Positions 11,569-20,307 of a DNA stretch of 64,000 bases are shown here, piece after piece (position 1 is the stretch's first letter; each line of letters begins with the position of its first letter). The notes below the pieces were generated by a model. That model saw only the letters and a program-made list of their open reading frames with translations, did no database searches and was not told the DNA's origin. The DNA lies in NCBI GenBank assembly GCA_964586155.1, contig CAZPHC010000032.1, forward strand, positions 10,219 through 74,218, written 5' to 3'. Both the position numbers and the translations under genes were made by a program. Source of the DNA: SXNM01 sp964586155. GTDB lineage: Bacteria; Myxococcota_A; UBA9042.

Positions 11569-11617
11569 CGGGTTGGCGAGCGAGAGGGCGGCGATGACGC
11601 GCTCCTGAAGTGGACGA

Positions 11618-11660
11618 GGGCAAAAACGAAGACGGGCGAGCCATTGCTGGCTCGCCCGTC
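11618..11660 (-). terminator. Rho-independent terminator after tRNA-Glu
   Basis: A perfect 13-bp inverted repeat (arms 11631-11643 and 11648-11660, tetraloop between) is followed on the minus strand by TTCGTTTTTG. It lies two bases after the tRNA-Glu 3' end and before kamA. Confidence 0.85.
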
Positions 11661-11662
11661 GG

Positions 11663-11734
11663 TACCCCGTAGGGGAATTGAACCCCTGCCTCAGCCTTGA
11701 GAGGGCCGCATCCTGACCGCTAGACGAACGGGGC
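11663..11734 (-). tRNA. tRNA-Glu (CTC anticodon)
   Basis: 72 bases with a full cloverleaf. The acceptor stem is GCCCCGT/ACGGGGT, the anticodon loop CTCTCAA carries CTC between CGGCC and GGCTG, and the T-loop is TTCAATT. CCA is not encoded. It lies 41 bases downstream of tRNA-Gln, and a strong terminator follows, so the two are probably processed from one transcript. Confidence 0.95.
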
Positions 11735-11775
11735 ATTTCGCGGTCGGCTGCCTTGGCAGGTAGTGCCGACCCGAG

Positions 11776-11846
11776 TTCGGGGACTAGGATTCGAACCTAG
11801 ATAGGGAGATTCAGAGTCTCCAGTCCTGCCATTAGACGATCCCCGA
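11776..11846 (-). tRNA. tRNA-Gln (CTG anticodon)
   Basis: 71 bases. The acceptor stem is TCGGGGA/TCCCCGA, the anticodon loop CTCTGAA carries CTG between GGAGA and TCTCC, and the T-arm is CTAGG-TTCGAAT-CCTAG. CCA is not encoded. The region upstream (11847-12084) has no clear promoter and no gene that I can support; it holds a small GC-rich hairpin at 12028-12044 near the end of the PBP-like gene. Confidence 0.94.
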
Positions 11847-12084
11847 GATGAGCCTTGCGGAACCACGTCGTCACTGCACGCTGACGCGAACGTTGACGTT
11901 GTGGACGGAGGTCTCGCCCTCGGAGGGGCGCCAACACAGAACCTCTCGACCTCTGCTGGTCCCCCCGGTCAGGTAGGGGCCCAGCCGCTGGCTAGGAATG
12001 TCGTCGTGGACCTGGCCATTCGGCCCTGGGAGCGCGCAGCTCCCTCACCACGGTCGCGGGTTCTAGCCGCGTCGGAAGGAGCCG

Positions 12085-13608
12085 TCAAGCCCCTGGATCG
12101 CTCTTTGTGCTCTCGGCCGGCGCCTTTTTTGCGGCGGGCGCCCCTGCGGGGACATCGCCCGCGCCGGCAGCTGCGTCCGGCACCGCGGCGGCCTTGGGCT
12201 GGCCCGGCGGGTTTGGCTGCGCCTTCGCCGCGTTGGCGGCGGCCCCTGGCGCCGCGGCCTGGACATTGGCGGCGGCCGGCGCCGTCTTGCCGGCGATGAC
12301 CTCGGGGTGTTGCTCCAGCCACGCGATCAACGCCGTGCGCGCCAGCGTCGGCGCCCGCAGGTGCCATGCCGGGTGGTTGACGGCCAGCACCGCGATCGCG
12401 ATCTGCGGGTCGTCGGCCGGCGCGTAGCCGATGAACCAGGTCGTGCCCTTGGGCGCGTCGCCGCGCTCGTCGATGCTCGCCGTCAGCGCCGCGACGCGGA
12501 CCGAGCGAAACTCCTCCGGCCAGGGCGCCAGGCCGCGCTGGACCACCGAACCCTCGGGCTGGTCGGCCAGCATCGCGCCGATGGCCGTGGCGATCGGCGG
12601 CTGGATGCCCACCGCCAGGCGCTGCGCCTCGCGGGCGAGACCCGGCTGCAACGAATCGCGCTGCACCAACGAGGGCTGCATCGGCGTGCCGTGGTTGGCC
12701 AACGCCGCCGCGATCACGGCGGCGTGCAGGGGCGAGAGCGTCGCGGTGCCCAGCCCGGCAGCCGACCGCGCCAGGCCGAGCTCGCCGGCGGCGACGATCA
12801 GGCGCGAGCGCTCGACCTCGACGTCGAAGGGCAGGTTGCCGCCGAAGCCGAGATCCTCGGCCAGGGTGACGAGGCCGCCGGCCGTCAGGTGCGCGAGCGC
12901 AAGGCGGCCCAGCGCGGGCGCCGATCCCAGGCGCAGCACCTCCGGCAGCGTCAGGCAGCGATCGTCCTGGGGGCCGGCCTGCAGCACGCGCAGGTCGACG
13001 CCACGGGCGGTGCTCGGCACGCAGACCCGGGTCGTCGGCGCGATCTTGGCCTCGAGCAGCCCGGCCACGGTCGCCAGGCCCAGCAGCTCGCCGGCGGGCG
13101 CGGTGCTGCGCAGCAAGCCGTGGCTCTCGCCCAGGGCGTCCATCGGCTCGCGCTTCTCGGCCCAGGCACGGATCGCGCCGGACTTCGGATCCAACAGCAC
13201 GACGCCGGCGTAAGGCACCTTGCTCGCCGCGAGCCTGGCCTCCAGCGTACGCTGCACCTTCGGCTCCAGGCTCAGCTCGAGCCACGAGCCGTCCGGGCGC
13301 ACAAGCCGCGCCTGCCCTGCCTGCTCGCGCCAGGTCGCGCCGACGACACCGGGCGGCAGCTGCGGCACCTGCAGCGTGGTCGGCGCGGGCGCCGGGGCCG
13401 GCTCCTGCGTCTGTGCCGGCGTCGGCGCGATCGCGGCCATGGGCGTCAGGGCGACGCTCGGCTGGCCGCCCGTCGTCATGTGGCTCGAGCGGACGAGCCA
13501 GAGCCCCAAGGCGAGCAGCGCCAACGCGCCGACGATCAGCAGCGGCGCCAGCTCGGCCAGGGCCGGCGGCGTCGACTGCGACGGTGTTGTTCGAGATGAC
13601 CGGGCCAC
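12085..13608 (-). CDS. Membrane-anchored penicillin-binding-protein-like protein lacking catalytic motifs
   Basis: 507 residues. There is one N-terminal transmembrane helix (residues ~19-41), a Pro/Ala-rich linker, and then a region with the outline of a PBP transpeptidase domain: SLEPKVQRTLEARL, YAGVVLLDPKSGAIRAWA, TATLSPLHAAVIAAALANHG and TTWFIGYAP. All three active-site motifs look lost: SxxK aligns with PAGELLG (171-177), SxN with SAP (229-231), and KTG with LTA near residue 375. It is probably a pseudo-enzyme in cell-wall synthesis or scaffolding. The GTG at 13608 with GGAGGGGG upstream was chosen. The Ala/Pro-rich C-terminus (~430-507) is disordered-looking. Confidence 0.6.
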   Translation of the reverse strand: MARSSRTTPSQSTPPALAELAPLLIVGALALLALGLWLVRSSHMTTGGQPSVALTPMAAIAPTPAQTQEPAPAPAPTTLQVPQLPPGVVGATWREQAGQARLVRPDGSWLELSLEPKVQRTLEARLAASKVPYAGVVLLDPKSGAIRAWAEKREPMDALGESHGLLRSTAPAGELLGLATVAGLLEAKIAPTTRVCVPSTARGVDLRVLQAGPQDDRCLTLPEVLRLGSAPALGRLALAHLTAGGLVTLAEDLGFGGNLPFDVEVERSRLIVAAGELGLARSAAGLGTATLSPLHAAVIAAALANHGTPMQPSLVQRDSLQPGLAREAQRLAVGIQPPIATAIGAMLADQPEGSVVQRGLAPWPEEFRSVRVAALTASIDERGDAPKGTTWFIGYAPADDPQIAIAVLAVNHPAWHLRAPTLARTALIAWLEQHPEVIAGKTAPAAANVQAAAPGAAANAAKAQPNPPGQPKAAAVPDAAAGAGDVPAGAPAAKKAPAESTKSDPGA

Positions 13609-13825
13609 TCGTTCCCCCTCCAGCGCAGCACGAACGCGCGACCGCGAGCATCCTCCCGGGGGGCGGCAAGGCAAGAAATTCACCGTTCGTTGCACGGGAC
13701 TGCAGCGTCGGCCCTGGACGGCGGGCGCTCGGCGATCGCACCATCGTGCTCCCGTCACGGGCCGCGTGCCGTCGCGCTCGCCGTGATGACGCCCGGGCGA
13801 CGCGGGCAACACCCCAGGAGCGTGC

Positions 13826-14164
13826 GTGGACGAGGCCCTGCAGCAACGGATCCAGAAGGCGCGTGGCCTGGTCGCGCGCTTCGGCGATAGGTCGCCTCCG
13901 CATTTCTCGCTCGCGCGCGCCCTGCACGACGCCGGTGACGTCGCCGGCGCCGAAGGCAGCTACGCCGAGGCCGCCCGCCTGCAGCCCGATCTGCTGATGG
14001 CCTGGCTGCATCGCGCCGAGTGCCTGCTCGAGATCGGCCAGCTCGACGACGCCCGGACGTGCGCGACGCGCGCCCGCGAGCTCGCGAAATCGCAGGGGCA
14101 TTCCGGGCCGCTGGCCGAGGCGGACGAGCTGCTCGACGCCATCGCCGAGCAGAAAGATGGCTGA
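13826..14164 (+). CDS. Small tetratricopeptide-repeat protein
   Basis: 112 residues, essentially two to three TPR helices pairs (FSLARALHDAGDVAGAEGSY; AWLHRAECLLEIGQLDDA). No signal peptide, so probably cytoplasmic; the partner is unknown. The GTG at 13826 follows AGGAG. It is divergent from the PBP-like gene across 217 bases, and the tRNA-fMet promoter starts 16 bases after its stop. Confidence 0.65.
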   Translation: MDEALQQRIQKARGLVARFGDRSPPHFSLARALHDAGDVAGAEGSYAEAARLQPDLLMAWLHRAECLLEIGQLDDARTCATRARELAKSQGHSGPLAEADELLDAIAEQKDG

Positions 14165-14179
14165 AGGCCGTCCAGGCGC

Positions 14180-14209
14180 TTGACAGGGCCAGCCCGGGCG
14201 TCATACTGC
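14180..14209 (+). promoter_or_regulatory. Strong promoter of tRNA-fMet
   Basis: A perfect TTGACA (14180-14185) lies 18 bases before TACTGC (14204-14209; CATACTG at 17-base spacing also fits). The mature tRNA begins 12 bases further on, as expected for a tRNA promoter. Confidence 0.72.
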
Positions 14210-14220
14210 TGAGCCTCTGC

Positions 14221-14294
<74 letters not shown>

Positions 14295-14300
14295 CTTAGA

Positions 14301-14345
14301 AGAACGGCCGGTTAGCCCTCGTGCTAGCCGGCCGTTCTGGTTTTT
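14301..14345 (+). terminator. Rho-independent terminator after tRNA-fMet
   Basis: A near-perfect 15-bp hairpin (arms 14301-14315 and 14324-14338) is followed by GGTTTTT. Confidence 0.88.
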
Positions 14346-14404
14346 GCGCCGTCCTCCGCGCGCCGTCCTCCGTCCTCCGTCCTCCGTGCGCCGTCGTCCA
14401 TCGG
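14346..14404. repeat. Short CGTCCTC-type direct repeats
   Basis: Degenerate copies of a CCGTCCTC/GCGCCGTC unit run through this stretch just after the tRNA-fMet terminator. They are low-complexity and have no recognised function. Confidence 0.5.
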
Positions 14405-14564
14405 ATCGTCGCAACGCGCGCCTGCAGAGGTGACGGACGCCAGCGCTCACGGCATCCTCCCTCCCAACGGCCGAGCGCGCGGCGACGGAATCGACGCTGA
14501 CCCTCGTGCGTTTCGCCCTGGGCGCGCGTCCATCCGCCGCCCAGCCGCCGGGAGGTCCTTGTCG

Positions 14565-17500
14565 ATGCCGAGCCAGCCGCGTCCAGCTTCTGCGCCCCGG
14601 ATCGCCCGAGTCGTCGCGTTGGCGGCCGTGTGCGCGTCGTCGTGGGTGCTGTCCGCGTGCGGCGGTGCTGGCGCCAGGCCCGACGTGCCTTCGGTCGAGG
14701 GTGTGGTCGCGACCCTGCCGGAGCTCGAGCGGCGCGTGCGTACCGGCGACGCGCGCGGCGCGGCGGCGCTGGCCGCGGCGATGCGTGCGCGCGGGCCGGT
14801 GGCGCCGCGGGTCCTCGCGCTCGAGAGCCTCGCCCGCTGGGCGATCCCGGATGTCGTCGGCGCGCGCGCCGCAGCCGACGCCCTGGTCCAGCGCGCGGTG
14901 GCCGGCGATCGCGAGGCCCTGCTGGCGACCGAGCAGCTCGTGACCGCCTTGATCGCCGGCAAACGCGACGCCGAGGCGCTGCGTGCGACCGAGCCGCTCT
15001 TCGCCGGCGGCTGCGGCCGGGCGTCGATCTGCGCGTTCGGCCATCGGCTGCTGGTCGCCGCACAGCTCGACGACGACGCCCTTCTGCGGCGCGCCGACGC
15101 GATCGCGCCGCCGCCGGACCGTGACAGCGCCCGCCAGCGCTGGACGCTGGAGCTCGCGCGCAGCCTGGCCGACGCCGGCCGCGATGGCCTGCACGCGCGC
15201 CTGATCCGAGCCCGCCTCAAAGCCCAGCCCGGCGACGCGCAGGCGTGGGCGGCGCTGCTCTACCGTGCGCCGCGAACGCGCGGCGACACCGTCCGCGACG
15301 AGTGGTTCGCCGAGCTGCGCGGCGCGAAGCTGCCGACCCCGACCTTGCGCGCCGTCATCGAACAGCCCGAGCTGGCTGCCGATCCGCTGCTGCGCAACGC
15401 GCTCTACGCCGTGCTCTGCGAGCGCCCCGACGCCACCGCCGACGACTGGCTGGCCCGTGTCATCGCCGCCGGCCAGAGCGCCGCGCGCGGCTCCGACCCG
15501 GCGGCCCGCGCGATCCTGGCAGACCTCGCGACGCGGGCCCCGGCGCACCTGCCGGAGACGACGGGCCGTCGGGCCCTGATCGGCGCGCTGCTCTCGGGCG
15601 GCCTGGTCGATCAGGCGTCGCAGCTGCTGGCGCCGTTGCTGGCCGAAGTGCCGGTGCACCCCGAGTCATTGGTGCTGCACGCCGAGCGGCTGCGCCAGAC
15701 CGGCGACGTCGAGGGGGCGAAGAACGCCGCGCGCGAGGCGACCCAGGCCGACCCGGCGCGCGCCGCCGAGACCGCTGGCCTGCTGGTGGCCCGCTGGGCT
15801 GGCGTCTGGCCCGAACAGGCGAGGGTCTGGAGCGAGGTCGCCGCCCGGGCCGGCTCCGCCGCCGACGAGGCTTCGGTGCGCCTGCGCGTGCTCCGGCTGC
15901 TCGGGAGCTACCAGCCCCCCGCGGGGGCCGAGGCAGATCTGCGCGCCTACGCGGCGCTGCTCTTGCGCGACCTGCAGCGTCCCGCGACCCAACAATCGGC
16001 ACGCGTCGAGTTGGGCCTCCACGTCGAGAAGCTCGGGCGCCTGCTGCCGCGGGGGGCCTGGCTCGGCGCCTCCGCGGACGCGCTGGTCCAGCTCTGCGCC
16101 AGCCCCGCTGCCGAGGCGCGCGCGTGCGAGCTCGCGGCCGAAGGGCGCATCCGCCAGCGCGATCGCGAGGACGCGCTGCGGCTGTGGGCGCTGGCTCGCG
16201 ATCTCGCGCCGTCCGCCGCGGCGCCGTTGCAGCCCGAGGCCACGGCGGCGGTCTGGGCGCATGTCGGTGACGCACGCGGCCTCGCGGCGTGGCTGCGCTC
16301 GAGCGGCTTGCGGGCCGTGGCGGATCTCGGCCTCAGCTGGCGGATCGCCCTGACCCTGCTCGGCGGCGGCGAGCTCACGTCCGCGCGGCCGTGGATCCAG
16401 GACACGCTCGCCCGCGTCGGCGGCACCGACGTCTTGCTGGCGACGCTGACGCCCGGTCGCGTCGAAGGCACCCAGGCGCCGGCCAAGGTCCGCGTCTCGG
16501 AGGCGGAGCTCGAGGTCGTCGCCCGTTCCGGGGGGGCTGACATCGTGCTCGCGCACCTCGATGTGCTGCGCAAGGCCGCCGTCGCGCGTGGCGAGGCCGG
16601 CACCGAATGGCGCTATGCCCGCGTCCAGGCCATCGCCCTGGCCACGCTCGGTCGCGGCGAAGAAGTGCATCGCCTGCTCGAGCGCTTCGCCGCCATCGCC
16701 GACCTCGATGTCCGCCAGCGCACCGAGCTCGCCGATCTCGCGGCCCGCCTGCACCTCTGCGACGTCGCGCTCGACGTGGCGACCAGCCTCGCCTCGGGCT
16801 CGTGGAGCGAGTCGCGTCGCGTGATCGTGGCCGCCGTGCGCTGCGGCCATTCGAGCCAGGACAACGTGCGCCTGGCGGCCCTGGCCGAGCGGGTCTCCAA
16901 GGCGCATATCGAGCTCGCGGTCCAGCTCGAGTTCGCCCAGGTCCTCGCCCGCAACGGCGCCGGGCTGCTCGCCGCCGCGTGGTTCCAGCGCCTGCTCGGT
17001 CCCGGTCGCGGCGCCGTCGATGTCGTGCATCACCTCGAATGGGCCGAGGTCCTGCTCCGCCTCGGGCGCCCGGGCGAGGCAGACGAGGTCCTCGGCCAGA
17101 TCCTGCAGCGCAGTCGCGGCCAGGCCCTGGTCGCCGGGGCCCGCAACGCCGCGCGCCTGCTGGTGTCCTTCGAGCGCGTCGAGGCCGCCGTCGCGCTGCT
17201 CGATCGCGCGCTCGCGGTCGCCGACCACCCCGAGCTGCGCCACGTCCGGCTCGAATGCCAGCTCCGCCTCGGCGACGTGGCCGGCGTGGCCGCATCGCTC
17301 GAAGTCCGCGCCCGCAGCGGCCTCGAGCGCGCGACCTTGGATCAACTGCTGGCCATCGCGCGTGCGACCAAGACCGTCCCCGTGTTGCATCAGGCCTTGC
17401 AGGGGCTGCAGGACGTCGACCGCGAGGTCGAGCGCTTCCGGCTCCAGGTCGCCTCTGCCGTGCAGGACGGCGCCGCGATGGACGGGTCGGTGCAGCGGCT

Positions 17501-20255
17501 GCGGGCGCGGGGTGTGCCTCCGACACCGCTCGCGATCGAGGCGCTGGCCGCGCAAGGGCGCTGGCAGCGTGGGCGGGCGATGGCCGAAGAGCTGCTCGCG
17601 GGAGCCGACGGCGCAGGCTCCGGCGTGCTCGACGAGAAGATGGCGCTGCTCGCCGGCATCGCCGTGCGGCGCGATCCGACCTCGGTGCCGGAGGCCGTCG
17701 CGCTGGGCCGCCTGGCGCTCGCCCGCAGCAACGATCCGACGATCCTGGCCTTGGTGGCCTCCGAGCCGATGGCCCGCGAAGGAGCGGCGGATGCAGCGCT
17801 GGCCCTCGCCGGGCACGCGGTCGAGACCCACGGCGACGATCCCGCCGTGCTGTTCAGCGCCGGCCGCGTCGCCTTGCTGGCCGGCCGCCGTGACCAGGCG
17901 CTCGACTACTGGCGCCGCGCCACCGCCCGCACGCTCGCCGAACCCCATCGCGCCGAGTCGCGCGGCTCGACCAGCGGCGTGCCGGACGAGATCGCGTTGC
18001 TGATCCTGGGGCTGCGCGACGTCGGCGAGACCGCGCTGCTGCGCGCGTGGCTGCCGCTGTGGATCGATCAACGCCCGCATGTGCCGGAGCTCTGGGCCCA
18101 ATGGGTCGACGCGGACGTCACCGCTGGCGAGCCGGCGGTGGGCTTGGCGCGGCTGCGCCAGGCCGATCGCGTGCTCGCCTCCTGGCCGTCGGAGTCGATG
18201 CACGGCGTCGCCCGGACCCTGCTCCGCGCTGGCATGGGGCCGGCGATGGCGGCGCTGCTGGTCTCGGGCGAGGCGCTGCAGCGCAACGACCCCTGGTGGC
18301 AGGCGTTCGCGCTCGGCGTGGTCGAGGATCACGGCCAGGCGCTGCCCGCCGGGGCGCGCGAAGCGTTCGTCCGCAGCACCCGTGCCACGCTCGCCGCGAC
18401 GCAGCTCGGCCGGGCCTGGTTGGCGCGCCACCTCACCGAACGGGGCCACGTCGACGAGGCGATCGCGGCGCTCGGGCCGAGTCCTTTCGCGGCGGCCCAT
18501 CTGGAGCTGCGCGCGTCCAGCGACGACGAGGAGATCGCGGCGGCCGTCTCGGGACTGCTGGTGGCGATGCTGCGACGGCCGCAGGCCCGGCTTCGGGTGG
18601 GCGAGGTCGGCGCCGCCGCCGATCCCCTCGCGGCGCTGCGCGACGTGCCGGTCGCCGGTCGCCAGCAGGCGGTCCTGGCGCAAGCGCGGGCGTGGCTGGC
18701 GCGAACGTCGGTCGCCGACGTCGTGCTCGTGGCCGAGTACCTGGCGGTGCAGGGGCAGGGCGCCATCGCCCGCCGCCTGATCCTCGACGCGCTGCCGGCC
18801 TCGGCGCCGATGGTGGCGCAGGGCCTGTGGATGCTTCGGGCCTTGCGCGTGATCGCGGCCTCGGGCGACGCGGCCGAGATCGAGGCCTTCGCCGCACGCT
18901 GCATCGACGCTCCCGCGGTCGACGGCGCGACGTATGACCACGCCGCCCGCCGCCGCGAGATCTCCCAGCGCCTGCTGGCCTGGGGCCAGCCGCTGGCGGC
19001 GCGGGCGCTGCTCGAGACTTCGCGTCGGGTGCCCGCGATCACGAGCGGCTGGGTGCCGCCCGGGCAAGAGGGCGTCACCTTCGCCGACGGCGCGCTGCAG
19101 CGCTTCGATCCGCGTGCGCTGGTGGTCGTGCCGAACGGTGCGCCGGGCAGCGTCGTCCAGGAAGCCTTCCGCGTGTTGGTGGCGCGCGGCGACAGCGCGG
19201 CGGCGGTCCAGCTCGGCCGGAGCGCGGCCGACCGCGAGGACGAACCGTGGCACCTGCGGGCGCTGTTGATCGACGAAGCCCTGCGCTGGCGGGCTGACGA
19301 CGTCGCCCGTGAGCTGCTGCAGGGGGCACGCAAGGACGCCCCGGAGGGGGCCTACGCCTGCGCCCGCCTCGCGCTGGGCGAGGGCAGCGTCGAGGCCTGC
19401 CTGCACGGCCGGCCCGCGATCGCGCTCGACGAGGGCGAGCTCGCCGCCATCGCCGACGCCCTCGGCCGCGGCGATCCGGCGGCGGCCAAGGTCGCGACCG
19501 CGATCGCGCGGTCCGGCGTCCAGGACGCAGCGCGCACCTGGCTGCGGGTGCTGGCCGCCCGCCTCGGCGCCGCGGACCCCGAGGCCCGCCGGCGCGGGGC
19601 CGAAGCCGCCCAGACCCTGCTGGCGGCGCTGCCGTCCGGCGCGCGCACGGTGCTGTCGGCGTCCTCGCTCGACGAGCTCGGCGCCCTCGGCCTGACGGAG
19701 ATCGCGGTCGAAGAGTGTGCCGTGGCGCTGCGCGCCGAGCCGCACGACCATGGATCGCTGAACAACCTGGCCTACGCGCGCTTGATCGCTGGCGTGCCGG
19801 CGGCCGAGGTCATCCCCATGGCCGCAGCCTCGCTCTCGGTGCTCGCCGGCAACAACGCCCATGCGCTGCTCGACACCCTCGGCGCCATCGCCGTGGCGGT
19901 CGGTGATCTCGCGTCTGCGCGGGCCTGGCAGCTCGGCAGCGTCGCCGCGACGCCGGACAAGGTGCTGCCGTCGCTGCCGCACGTCCGCCTCGCCGAGATC
20001 GAGCTGCGCCTGGGCCACCACGAGGCAGCGCGCGAACTCGCCGCGTGGGTGCTGCTCGCCGGGCGCGCCGGCGCCTTCACCGAGGAGCGCGCGCGGGCCG
20101 TGATCCGGGCCTCGCTGCGGGCGACCACGCCGGCGTCTGGCCCCACGGCCCCAGAGTCCGGCGCCAAGGCGGCCGCGCCCGCCCCGCCCCCTGCCAACGG
20201 CGCAGCGGCCCCGGCGTCTCACGCGAAGCCGGCCGAGGGATTGCCGGCACCGTGA
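14565..20255 (+). CDS. Giant TPR-containing lipoprotein
   Basis: 1,896 residues. A lipoprotein signal (VVALAAVCASSWVLSACGG) puts the acylated cysteine at residue 32. The rest is Ala/Leu/Arg/Glu-rich helical sequence with repeated 34-residue-like units (for example LFSAGRVALLAGRRDQALDY and LNNLAYARLIAG). It reads as an alpha-solenoid of many TPRs ending in a Pro/Ala-rich tail. Such proteins usually organise large envelope complexes, but no partner or enzymatic domain is visible. The ATG at 14565 follows GGGAGG; the frame opens further upstream without a better site. pssA follows after 52 bases with its own likely promoter. Confidence 0.75.
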   Translation: MPSQPRPASAPRIARVVALAAVCASSWVLSACGGAGARPDVPSVEGVVATLPELERRVRTGDARGAAALAAAMRARGPVAPRVLALESLARWAIPDVVGARAAADALVQRAVAGDREALLATEQLVTALIAGKRDAEALRATEPLFAGGCGRASICAFGHRLLVAAQLDDDALLRRADAIAPPPDRDSARQRWTLELARSLADAGRDGLHARLIRARLKAQPGDAQAWAALLYRAPRTRGDTVRDEWFAELRGAKLPTPTLRAVIEQPELAADPLLRNALYAVLCERPDATADDWLARVIAAGQSAARGSDPAARAILADLATRAPAHLPETTGRRALIGALLSGGLVDQASQLLAPLLAEVPVHPESLVLHAERLRQTGDVEGAKNAAREATQADPARAAETAGLLVARWAGVWPEQARVWSEVAARAGSAADEASVRLRVLRLLGSYQPPAGAEADLRAYAALLLRDLQRPATQQSARVELGLHVEKLGRLLPRGAWLGASADALVQLCASPAAEARACELAAEGRIRQRDREDALRLWALARDLAPSAAAPLQPEATAAVWAHVGDARGLAAWLRSSGLRAVADLGLSWRIALTLLGGGELTSARPWIQDTLARVGGTDVLLATLTPGRVEGTQAPAKVRVSEAELEVVARSGGADIVLAHLDVLRKAAVARGEAGTEWRYARVQAIALATLGRGEEVHRLLERFAAIADLDVRQRTELADLAARLHLCDVALDVATSLASGSWSESRRVIVAAVRCGHSSQDNVRLAALAERVSKAHIELAVQLEFAQVLARNGAGLLAAAWFQRLLGPGRGAVDVVHHLEWAEVLLRLGRPGEADEVLGQILQRSRGQALVAGARNAARLLVSFERVEAAVALLDRALAVADHPELRHVRLECQLRLGDVAGVAASLEVRARSGLERATLDQLLAIARATKTVPVLHQALQGLQDVDREVERFRLQVASAVQDGAAMDGSVQRLRARGVPPTPLAIEALAAQGRWQRGRAMAEELLAGADGAGSGVLDEKMALLAGIAVRRDPTSVPEAVALGRLALARSNDPTILALVASEPMAREGAADAALALAGHAVETHGDDPAVLFSAGRVALLAGRRDQALDYWRRATARTLAEPHRAESRGSTSGVPDEIALLILGLRDVGETALLRAWLPLWIDQRPHVPELWAQWVDADVTAGEPAVGLARLRQADRVLASWPSESMHGVARTLLRAGMGPAMAALLVSGEALQRNDPWWQAFALGVVEDHGQALPAGAREAFVRSTRATLAATQLGRAWLARHLTERGHVDEAIAALGPSPFAAAHLELRASSDDEEIAAAVSGLLVAMLRRPQARLRVGEVGAAADPLAALRDVPVAGRQQAVLAQARAWLARTSVADVVLVAEYLAVQGQGAIARRLILDALPASAPMVAQGLWMLRALRVIAASGDAAEIEAFAARCIDAPAVDGATYDHAARRREISQRLLAWGQPLAARALLETSRRVPAITSGWVPPGQEGVTFADGALQRFDPRALVVVPNGAPGSVVQEAFRVLVARGDSAAAVQLGRSAADREDEPWHLRALLIDEALRWRADDVARELLQGARKDAPEGAYACARLALGEGSVEACLHGRPAIALDEGELAAIADALGRGDPAAAKVATAIARSGVQDAARTWLRVLAARLGAADPEARRRGAEAAQTLLAALPSGARTVLSASSLDELGALGLTEIAVEECAVALRAEPHDHGSLNNLAYARLIAGVPAAEVIPMAAASLSVLAGNNAHALLDTLGAIAVAVGDLASARAWQLGSVAATPDKVLPSLPHVRLAEIELRLGHHEAARELAAWVLLAGRAGAFTEERARAVIRASLRATTPASGPTAPESGAKAAAPAPPPANGAAAPASHAKPAEGLPAP

Positions 20256-20270
20256 CACCCCGGCTAGGCT
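20241..20270 (+). promoter_or_regulatory. Possible promoter of pssA
   Basis: TTGCCG (20241-20246) and TAGGCT (20265-20270) are 18 bases apart, ending about 37 bases before the pssA ATG. The -35 box lies in the last codons of the giant lipoprotein gene. Confidence 0.42.
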
Positions 20271-20307
20271 GCGCGCCACGGCGCGGACTGCCGTTCGGAC
20301 CAGACGG

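Noticed and set aside
11900..12084. A short plus-strand open frame starting at 11901 between tRNA-Gln and the PBP-like gene.
   Set aside because: No domain and low complexity; the region overlaps the PBP-like gene's end on the other strand and has no ribosome site.
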